Source: Odiellus spinosus
Taxonomy: Eukaryota; Arthropoda; Arachnida; Opiliones; Phalangiidae
Direction: 5' to 3'
Length of the DNA stretch: 64,000 nucleotides
Assembly (NCBI GenBank): GCA_963920705.1
Contig: OY987240.1
Coordinates: 3,602,501 to 3,666,500 of the forward strand
The notes beneath the pieces were generated by a model. It was not told the origin of the DNA and searched no databases. It saw only the letters and a list, made by a program, of their open reading frames with translations. Position numbers and translations under genes: made by a program. Below, piece by piece: positions 54,626-64,000 of this stretch. Position 1 is the stretch's first letter. Each line of letters starts with the position of its first letter.

Positions 54626-56555
54626 GAAACACTTGATTCGAAAAACATCATTAGAAAAACATGATTCGACTAAACATGATTCGAAAAACATGATTCGACT
54701 AAACATGATTCGAAAATCATGATGCGAAAAACATGATTCGAAAAACATGATTCGAAAAACATGATTCGAAAAACTTGACTCGAAAAATATGATTCGAAAA
54801 ACATCATTCAAAAAACATCATTCGAAATACATCATTCGAAAAACATAATTCGAAAAATATGATTCGAAAAACATCATTCGAAAAACATCATTCGAATAAC
54901 ATCATTCGAAAAACATGATTCGAAAAACATCATTCGAAAAACATCATTCGAAAAACATCATTCGAAAAACATCATTCGAAAAACATCATTCGAAAAACAT
55001 CAATCGAAAAACATCATTCGAAAAACATCATTCGAAAAACATCATTCGAAAAAATTCATTCGAAAAACATCATTCGAAAAACATCATTCGAAAAACATCA
55101 TTCGAAAAACATCATTCGAAAAACATTATTCGAAAAACATCATTCGAAAATCATCATTCGAAAAACATCATTCGAAAAACATCATTCGAAAAACATCATT
55201 CGAAAATCATCATTCGAAAAACATCATTCGAAAAACATCAATCGAAAACATCATTCGAAAAACATCATTCGAAAAACATCGTTCGAAAAAATTCATTCGA
55301 AAAACATCATTCGAAAAACATCATTCGAAATACATCATTCGAAAAACATTCGAAAAACATCATTCGAAAAACATCATTCGAAAATCTTCATTCGAAAAAC
55401 ATCATTCGAAAAACTTGATTCGAAAAACATCATTCGAAAAACATGATTCGACTAAACATGATTCGAAAAACATGATTCGACTAAACAAGATTCGAAAAAC
55501 ATGATTCGAAAAACATGATTCGAAAAACTTGACTCGAAAAATATGCTTCGAAAAACATCATTCAAAAAACATCATTCGAAATACATCATTCGAAAAACAT
55601 AATTCGAAAAATATGATTCGAAAAACATCATTCGAAAAACATGATTCGAAAAACATGATCGGAAAAACATGATTCGAAAAACATCATTAGAAAAACATCA
55701 TTCGAAAAACATCATTCGAAAAACGTCATTCGAAAAACATCATTCGAAAAACATCATTCGAAAAACATCAATCGAAAAACATCATTCGAAAAACATCATT
55801 CGAAAAACATCATTCGAAAAAATTCATTCGAAAAACATCATTCGAAAAACATCATTCGAAATACATCATTCGAAAATCATTATTCGAAAAACATGATTCG
55901 AAAAACGTCATTCGAAAAACATCATTCGAAAAACATCATTCGAAAAACATGATTCGAAAAACATCATTCGAAAAACATCATTCGAAAAACATCATTAGAA
56001 AAACATGATTCGAAAAACATCATTCGAAAAACATCATTCGAAAAACATGATTCGAAAAACATGATTCGAAAAACATCATTCGAAAAACATCAATCGAAAA
56101 ACTTGATTCGAAAAACTTGATTCGAAAAACATCATTCGAAAAACATGATTCGAAAAACATCATTCGAAAAACATCATTCGAAAAACATCAATCGAAAAAC
56201 ATTAATCGAAAAACATCATTCGAAAAACTTGATTCGAAGAACATCATTCGAAAAACATCATTCGAAAAACATGATTCGAAAAAAATGATTCGAAAAACAT
56301 CATCCGAAAAACATCATTCGAAAAACATCATTCGAAAAACATCTTTCGAAAAACATCAATCGAAAAACATCATTCGAAAAACATCATTCGAAAAAAATTC
56401 ATTCGAAAAACATCTTTCGAAAAACATCATTCGAAATACATCATTCGAAAAACATTCGAAAAACATCATTCGAAAAACAACATTCGAAAAACATCATTCG
56501 AAAAACCTCATTCGAAAAACATCATTTGAAAAACATCATTCGAAAAACATCATTC
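54626..56555. repeat. Domain F higher-order unit 4, 1,930 bp
   Basis: This has both half types (TATGCTTCG near 55542, GATCGG near 55659). A private change, GATGCG, lies near 54721 in the type-1 half. The last third differs from unit 3: from about 56047 it holds a domain A-like series of G, G, T, A, L, L, T, G, T, T, A followed by a CATTAATCG monomer near 56201. Confidence 0.82.
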
Positions 56556-57395
56556 GAAACACTTGATTCGAAAAACATCATTAGAAAAACATAATTCGAC
56601 TAAACATGATTCGAAAAACATGATTCGACTAAACATGATTCGAAAATCATGATTCGAAAAACATGATTCGAAAAACATGATTCGAAAAACATGATTCGAA
56701 AAACTTGACTCGAAAAATATGATTCGAAAAACATCATTCAAAAAACATCATTCGAAATACATCATTCGAAAAACATAATTCGAAAAATATGATTCGAAAA
56801 ACATCATTCGAAAAACATCATTCGAATAACATCATTAGAAAAACATGATTCGAAAAACATCATTCGAAAAACATCATTCGAAAAACATCATTCGAAAAAC
56901 ATCATTCGAAAAACATCATTCGAAAAACATCAATCGAAAAACATCATTCGAAAAACATCATTCGAAAAACATCATTCGAAAAAATTCATTCGAAAAACAT
57001 GATTCGAAAAACATCATTCGAAAAACATCATTCGAAAAACATCAATCGAAAAACATTAATCGAAAAACATCATTCGAAAAACTTGATTCGAAGAACATCA
57101 TTCGAAAAACATCATTCGAAAAACATGATTCGAAAAACATGATTCGAAAAACATCATCCGAAAAACATCATTCGAAAAACATCTTTCGAAAAACATCAAT
57201 CGAAAAACATCATTCGAAAAACATCATTCGAAAAAAATTCATTCGAAAAACATCTTTCGAAAAACTGCATTCGAAATACATCATTCGAAAAACATTCGAA
57301 AAACATCATTCGAAAAACAACATTCGAAAAACATCATTCGAAAAACCTCATTCGAAAAACATCATTTGAAAAACATCATTCGAAAAACATCATTC
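56556..57395. repeat. Domain F higher-order unit 5, 840 bp (short form)
   Basis: Only the type-1 half is present (AATCATGATT near 56646). The type-2 half with CAAGATTCG, TATGCTTCG and GATCGG is missing. It carries CATTAATCG near 57054 and, for the first time, CTGCATTCG at 57265, which the next three complete units share. A private change is CATAATTCGACTAAA near 56590. Confidence 0.84.
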
Positions 57396-58988
57396 GAAAC
57401 ACTTGATTCGAAAAACATCATTAGAAAAACATGATTCGACTAAACATGATTCGAAAAACATGATTCGACTAAACATGATTCGAAAATCATGATTCGAAAA
57501 ACATGATTCGAAAAACATGATTCGAAAAACATGATTCGAAAAACTTGACTCGAAAAATATGATTCGAAAAACATCATTCAAAAAACATCATTCGAAATAC
57601 ATCATTCGAAAAACATAATTCGAAAAATATGATTCGAAAAACATCATTCGAAAAACATCATTCGAATAACATCATTAGAAAAACATGATTCGAAAAACAT
57701 CATTCGAAAAACATCATTCGAAAAACATCATTCGAAAAACATCATTCGAAAAACATCATTCGAAAAACATCAATCGAAAAACATCATTCGAAAAACATCA
57801 TTCGAAAAACATCATTCGAAAAAATTCATTCGAAAAACATCATTCGAAAAACATCATTCGAAAAACATCATTCGAAAAACATTATTCGAAAAACATCATT
57901 CGAAAATCATCATTCGAAAAACATCATTCGAAAAACATCATTCGAAAAACATCATTCGAAAATCATCATTCGAAAAACATCATTCGAAAAACATCAATCG
58001 AAAACATCATTCGAAAAACATCATTCGAAAAACATCGTTCGAAAAAATTCATTCGAAAAACATCATTCGAAAAACATCATTCGAAATACATCATTCGAAA
58101 AACATTCGAAAAACATCATTCGAAAAACATCATTCGAAAATCATCATTCGAAAAACATCATTCGAAAAACTTGATTCGAAAAACATCATTCGAAAAACAT
58201 GATTCGACTAAACATGATTCGAAAATCATGATTCGAAAAACATGATTCGAAAAACATGATTCGAAAAACATGATTCGAAAAACTTGACTCGAAAAATATG
58301 ATTCGAAAAACATCATTCAAAAAACATCATTCGAAATACATCATTCGAAAAACATAATTCGAAAAATATGATTCGAAAAACATCATTCGAAAAACATCAT
58401 TCGAATAACATCATTAGAAAAACATGATTCGAAAAACATCATTCGAAAAACATCATTCGAAAAACATCATTCGAAAAACATCATTCGAAAAACATCATTC
58501 GAAAAACATCAATCGAAAAACATCATTCGAAAAACATCATTCGAAAAACATCATTCGAAAAAATTCATTCGAAAAACATGATTCGAAAAACATCATTCGA
58601 AAAACATCATTCGAAAAACATCAATCGAAAAACATTAATCGAAAAACATCATTCGAAAAACTTGATTCGAAGAACATCATTCGAAAAACATCATTCGAAA
58701 AACATGATTCGAAAAACATGATTCGAAAAACATCATCCGAAAAACATCATTCGAAAAACATCATTCGAAAAACATCTTTCGAAAAACATCAATCGAAAAA
58801 CATCATTCGAAAAACATCATTCGAAAAAAATTCATTCGAAAAACATCTTTCGAAAAACTGCATTCGAAATACATCATTCGAAAAACATTCGAAAAACATC
58901 ATTCGAAAAACAACATTCGAAAAACATCATTCGAAAAACCTCATTCGAAAAACATCATTTGAAAAACATCATTCGAAAAACATCATTC
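57396..58988. repeat. Domain F higher-order unit 6, 1,593 bp (two type-1 halves)
   Basis: The AATCATGATT palindrome occurs twice (near 57486 and 58224), and the type-2 half is absent, so this is a dimer of type-1 halves (854 and 739 bp apart from their neighbours). CTGCATTCG is at 58858 and CATTAATCG near 58634. Confidence 0.83.
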
Positions 58989-61198
58989 GAAACATTTGAT
59001 TCGAAAAACATCATTAGAAAAACATGATTCGACTAAACATGATTCGAAAAACATGATTCGACTAAACATGATTCGAAAATCATGATTCGAAAAACATGAT
59101 TCGAAAAACATGATTCGAAAAACATGATTCGAAAAACTTGACTCGAAAAATATGATTCGAAAAACATCATTCAAAAAACATCATTCGAAATACATCATTC
59201 GAAAAACATAATTCGAAAAATATGATTCGAAAAACATCATTCGAAAAACATCATTCGAATAACATCATTAGAAAAACATGATTCGAAAAACATCATTCGA
59301 AAAACATCATTCGAAAAACATCATTCGAAAAACATCATTCGAAAAACATCATTCGAAAAACATCAATCGAAAAACATCATTCGAAAAACATCATTCGAAA
59401 AACATCATTCGAAAAAATTCATTCGAAAAACATCATTCGAAAAACATCATTCGAAAAACATCATTCGAAAAACATTATTCGAAAAACATCATTCGAAAAT
59501 CATCATTCGAAAAACATCATTCGAAAAACATCATTCGAAAAACATCATTCGAAAATCATCATTCGAAAAACATCATTCGAAAAACATCAATCGAAAACAT
59601 CATTCGAAAAACATCATTCGAAAAACATCGTTCGAAAAAATTCATTCGAAAAACATCATTCGAAAAACATCATTCGAAATACATCATTCGAAAAACATTC
59701 GAAAAACATCATTCGAAAAACATCATTCGAAAATCATCATTCGAAAAACATCATTCGAAAAACTTGATTCGAAAAACATCATTCGAAAAACATGATTCGA
59801 CTAAACATGATTCGAAAAACATGATTCGACTAAACAAGATTCGAAAAACATGATTCGAAAAACATGATTCGAAAAACTTGACTCGAAAAATATGCTTCGA
59901 AAAACATCATTCAAAAAACATCATTCGAAATACATCATTCGAAAAACATAATTCGAAAAATATGATTCGAAAAACATCATTCGAAAAACATGATTCGAAA
60001 AACATGATCGGAAAAACATGATTCGAAAAACATCATTAGAAAAACATCATTCGAAAAACATCATTCGAAAAACGTCATTCGAAAAACATCATTCGAAAAA
60101 CATCATTCGAAAAACATCAATCGAAAAACATCATTCGAAAAACATCATTCGAAAAACATCATTCGAAAAAATTCATTCGAAAAACATCATTCGAAAAACA
60201 TCATTCGAAATACATCATTCGAAAATCATTATTCGAAAAACATGATTCGAAAAACGTCATTCGAAAAACATCATTCGAAAAACATCATTCGAAAAACATG
60301 ATTCGAAAAACATCATTCGAAAAACATCATTCGAAAAACATCATTAGAAAAACATGATTCGAAAAACATCATTCGAAAAACATCATTCGAAAAACATGAT
60401 TCGAAAAACATGATTCGAAAAACATCATTCGAAAAACATCAATCGAAAAACTTGATTCGAAAAACTTGATTCGAAAAACATCATTCGAAAAACATGATTG
60501 GAAAAACATCATTCGAAAAACATCATTCGAAAAACATCAATCGAAAAACTTGACTCGAAAAATATGATTCGAAAAACATCATTCAAAAAACATCATTCGA
60601 AATACATCATTCGAATAACATCATTAGAAAAACATGATTCGAAAAACATCATTCGAAAAACATCATTCGAAAAACATCATTCGAAAAACATCATTCGAAA
60701 AACATCATTCGAAAAACATCAATCGAAAAACATCATTCGAAAAACATCATTCGAAAAACATCATTCGAAAAAATTCATTCGAAAAACATGATTCGAAAAA
60801 CATCATTCGAAAAACATCATTCGAAAAACATCAATCGAAAAACATTAATCGAAAAACATCATTCGAAAAACTTGATTCGAAGAACATCATTCGAAAAACA
60901 TCATTCGAAAAACATGATTCGAAAAACATGATTCGAAAAACATCATCCGAAAAACATCATTCGAAAAACATCATTCGAAAAACATCTTTCGAAAAACATC
61001 AATCGAAAAACATCATTCGAAAAACATCATTCGAAAAAAATTCATTCGAAAAACATCTTTCGAAAAACTGCATTCGAAATACATCATTCGAAAAACATTC
61101 GAAAAACATCATTCGAAAAACAACATTCGAAAAACATCATTCGAAAAACCTCATTCGAAAAACATCATTTGAAAAACATCATTCGAAAAACATCATTC
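58989..61198. repeat. Domain F higher-order unit 7, 2,210 bp
   Basis: The junction has a private change, GAAACATTTG instead of GAAACACTTG. A type-1 half (AATCATGATT near 59075) is followed by a type-2 half (CAAGATTCG near 59835, TATGCTTCG near 59892, GATCGG near 60007), then a domain A-like series at 60395-60500, then a short second start at about 60547. CTGCATTCG is at 61068. A GATTGG change near 60497 is private. Confidence 0.82.
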
Positions 61199-62805
61199 GA
61201 AACACTTGATTCGAAAAACATCATTAGAAAAACATGATTCGACTAAACATGATTCGAAAAACATGATTCGACTAAACATGATTCGAAAATCATGATTCGA
61301 AAAACATGATTCGAAAAACATGATTCGAAAAACATGATTCGAAAAACTTGACTCGAAAAATATGATTCGAAAAACATCATTCAAAAAACATCATTCGAAA
61401 TACATCATTCGAAAAACATAATTCGAAAAATATGATTCGAAAAACATCATTCGAAAAACATCATTCGAATAACATCATTAGAAAAACATGATTCGAAAAA
61501 CATCATTCGAAAAACATCATTCGAAAAACATCATTCGAAAAACATCATTCGAAAAACATCATTCGAAAAACATCATTCGAAAAACATCAATCGAAAAACA
61601 TCATTCGAAAAACATCATTCGAAAAACATCATTCGAAAAAATTCATTCGAAAAACATCATTCGAAAAACATCATTCGAAAAACATCATTCGAAAAACATT
61701 ATTCGAAAAACATCATTCGAAAATCATCATTCGAAAAACATCATTCGAAAAACATCATTCGAAAAACATCATTCGAAAATCATCATTCGAAAAACATCAT
61801 TCGAAAAACATCAATCGAAAACATCATTCGAAAAACATCATTCGAAAAACATCGTTCGAAAAAATTCATTCGAAAAACATCATTCGAAAAACATCATTCG
61901 AAATACATCATTCGAAAAACATTCGAAAAACATCATTCGAAAAACATCATTCGAAAATCATCATTCGAAAAACATCATTCGAAAAACTTGATTCGAAAAA
62001 CATCATTCGAAAAACATGATTCGACTAAACATGATTCGAAAATCATGATTCGAAAAACATGATTCGAAAAACATGATTCGAAAAACATGATTCGAAAAAC
62101 TTGACTCGAAAAATATGATTCGAAAAACATCATTCAAAAAACATCATTCGAAATACATCATTCGAAAAACATAATTCGAAAAATATGATTCGAAAAACAT
62201 CATTCGAAAAACATCATTCGAATAACATCATTAGAAAAACATGATTCGAAAAACATCATTCGAAAAACATCATTCGAAAAACATCATTCGAAAAACATCA
62301 TTCGAAAAACATCATTCGAAAAACATCAATCGAAAAACATCATTCGAAAAACATCATTCGAAAAACATCATTCGAAAAAATTCATTCGAAAAACATGATT
62401 CGAAAAACATCATTCGAAAAACATCATTCGAAAAACATCAATCGAAAAACATTAATCGAAAAACATCATTCGAAAAACTTGATTCGAAGAACATCATTCG
62501 AAAAACATCATTCGAAAAACATGATTCGAAAAACATGATTCGAAAAACATCATCCGAAAAACATCATTCGAAAAACATCATTCGAAAAACATCTTTCGAA
62601 AAACATCAATCGAAAAACATCATTCGAAAAACATCATTCGAAAAAAATTCATTCGAAAAACATCTTTCGAAAAACTGCATTCGAAATACATCATTCGAAA
62701 AACATTCGAAAAACATCATTCGAAAAACAACATTCGAAAAACATCATTCGAAAAACCTCATTCGAAAAACATCATTTGAAAAACATCATTCGAAAAACAT
62801 CATTC
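61199..62805. repeat. Domain F higher-order unit 8, 1,607 bp (two type-1 halves)
   Basis: This has the same layout as unit 6 but is one monomer longer: an extra T-type before the A-type near 61586. Palindromes lie near 61289 and 62041, CATTAATCG near 62450 and CTGCATTCG at 62675. Confidence 0.83.
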
Positions 62806-64000
62806 GAAACACTTGATTCGAAAAACATCATTAGAAAAACATGATTCGACTAAACATGATTCGAAAAACATGATTCGACTAAACATGATTCGAAAATCAT
62901 GATTCGAAAAACATGATTCGAAAAACATGATTCGAAAAACATGATTCGAAAAACTTGACTCGAAAAATATGATTCGAAAAACATCATTCAAAAAACATCA
63001 TTCGAAATACATCATTCGAAAAACATAATTCGAAAAATATGATTCGAAAAACATCATTCGAAAAACATCATTCGAATAACATCATTAGAAAAACATGATT
63101 CGAAAAACATCATTCGAAAAACATCATTCGAAAAACATCATTCGAAAAACATCATTCGAAAAACATCATTCGAAAAACATCAATCGAAAAACATCATTCG
63201 AAAAACATCATTCGAAAAACATCATTCGAAAAAATTCATTCGAAAAACATCATTCGAAAAACATCATTCGAAAAACATCATTCGAAAAACATTATTCGAA
63301 AAACATCATTCGAAAATCATCATTCGAAAAACATCATTCGAAAAACATCATTCGAAAAACATCATTCGAAAATCATCATTCGAAAAACATCATTCGAAAA
63401 ACATCAATCGAAAACATCATTCGAAAAACATCATTCGAAAAACATCGTTCGAAAAAATTCATTCGAAAAACATCATTCGAAAAACATCATTCGAAATACA
63501 TCATTCGAAAAACATTCGAAAAACATCATTCGAAAAACATCATTCGAAAATCATCATTCGAAAAACATCATTCGAAAAACTTGATTCGAAAAACATCATT
63601 CGAAAAACATGATTCGACTAAACATGATTCGAAAAACATGATTCGACTAAACAAGATTCGAAAAACATGATTCGAAAAACATGATTCGAAAAACTTGACT
63701 CGAAAAATATGCTTCGAAAAACATCATTCAAAAAACATCATTCGAAATACATCATTCGAAAAACATAATTCGAAAAATATGATTCGAAAAACATCATTCG
63801 AAAAACATGATTCGAAAAACATGATCGGAAAAACATGATTCGAAAAACATCATTAGAAAAACATCATTCGAAAAACATCATTCGAAAAACGTCATTCGAA
63901 AAACATCATTCGAAAAACATCATTCGAAAAACATCAATCGAAAAACATCATTCGAAAAACATCATTCGAAAAACATCATTCGAAAAAATTCATTCGAAAA
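62806..64000. repeat. Domain F higher-order unit 9, cut by the window end
   Basis: This has a type-1 half (AATCATGATT near 62886) followed by a type-2 half (CAAGATTCG near 63652, TATGCTTCG near 63709, GATCGG near 63824), like the start of unit 7 at an offset of 3,817 bp. The array clearly continues past base 64000. Confidence 0.82.

Larger units (their letters stand above)
1..64000. repeat. 14-bp satellite DNA array filling the whole window
   Basis: The whole window is head-to-tail copies of CATCATTCGAAAAA, about 4,570 monomers by length division. Each monomer has a TTCGAA palindrome, an A5 tract and one CpG. Variation is concentrated in the first seven bases (CATCATT); the TCG core and A-tract change far less often. 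Common variants are CATGATTCG, CATCAATCG, CTTGATTCG, CATCACTCG, CATTATTCG, CATAATTCG, CATCTTTCG and TATGATTCG. The A-rich strand is always the + strand. No unique sequence, transposon or gene interrupts it, and neither array end is in the window. Arrays of this kind are known from eukaryotic heterochromatin; that setting is inference. I do not recognise this family by name. Confidence 0.98.

Noticed and set aside
26277..63660. Plant-type telomere repeat remnants because GACTAAAC resembles CCCTAAA
   Set aside because: Only CTAAAC is shared, it is never repeated in tandem as a 7-mer, and it fits better as an altered A-tract of a 15-bp satellite monomer.
26277..63660. Intron branch point suggested by ACTAAAC
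   Set aside because: It resembles a branch-point motif, but there is no gene, splice donor or polypyrimidine tract in the array.
1..64000. Numerous open reading frames up to 271 codons coding for lysine- and histidine-rich 14-residue repeats
   Set aside because: The same peptide appears in all forward frames, the reverse strand is open too, frame limits fall at CATGATT or CTTGATT variants, frames overlap each other, and indels of 1-3 bp are tolerated. None is a supported gene.
1..64000. CRISPR array (regular short direct repeats)
   Set aside because: There are no unique spacers between repeats of constant length; every 14-bp unit is a close variant of the next, and no cas-like gene is present.
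1..64000. Replication-origin iterons or a bacterial repeat locus
   Set aside because: Iteron clusters are short and lie near a rep gene. An array of about 4,570 units with nested HORs and no gene does not fit.
1..64000. Heat-shock elements from repeated GAA and TTC triplets
   Set aside because: Heat-shock elements need nGAAn and nTTCn pentamers in contiguous 5-bp steps. Here TTC and GAA abut directly, and the next TTC is 11 bp after GAA, out of 5-bp phase.
1..64000. Mobile element or target-site duplications at HOR junctions
   Set aside because: Junctions are satellite joined to satellite with no terminal repeats, coding region or non-satellite sequence. Unequal exchange or conversion explains them.

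Overview
This window is one uninterrupted block of satellite DNA. From base 1 to base 64000 it is a head-to-tail tandem array of a 14-bp monomer, consensus CATCATTCGAAAAA, with no flanking unique sequence at either end. I see no protein-coding gene, RNA gene, transposon, CRISPR array or promoter. The many apparent open frames are by-products of the repeat. Because 14 is not a multiple of 3, every frame on a strand reads the same 14-residue peptide every 42 bp, and the consensus has no stop codon on either strand.

The organism is almost certainly a eukaryote, because a very long AT-rich short-monomer array with nested higher-order repeats (HORs) is typical of centromeric, pericentromeric, B-chromosome or sex-chromosome heterochromatin. 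The consensus is 4/14 = 28.6% GC. I do not recognise the monomer and cannot name a species or a chromosomal position. The array is uniform in orientation: I see no run of the reverse-complement monomer.

Information lies in the monomer variants. I call the main form T-type (CATCATTCG + A5). The main variants are G-type (CATGATTCG), A-type (CATCAATCG), L-type (CTTGATTCG) and several rarer ones. Their order is copied in blocks, which reveals HORs and layers. (1) About 1-14,096, domain A: strict 14-bp register, rich in A-type triplets and L-type doublets, with HORs of 2,742, 1,988, 2,408/2,422 and 1,512 bp. (2) About 14,097-16,740, domain B: A-like modules broken by 11-bp and 13-bp monomers, with repeats at 1,045 and 2,385 bp. 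(3) About 16,741-26,275, domain C: marked by GATCATTCG and GTTGATTCC variants, with repeats of 952, about 2,854-2,868 and 392 bp. (4) About 26,276-34,429, domain D: first appearance of a 15-bp monomer ending GACTAAA and of a CTTGACTCG-TATGATTCG module that then persists to the window end; tandem duplications of about 950/1,078 and 826 bp. (5) About 34,430-46,628, domain E: a segment of about 4.5 kb copied at an offset of 5,317-5,527 bp, then partly copied again. (6) About 46,629-64,000, domain F: a 925-bp tandem duplication, then nine HOR units delimited by a GAAACACTTG junction, with lengths 2,001, 2,014, 1,972, 1,930, 840, 1,593, 2,210, 1,607 and at least 1,195 bp.

Domain limits and copy ends were read by eye and are good to a few monomers. 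Offsets between copies rest on matching shared rare variants and are more secure than the exact ends.
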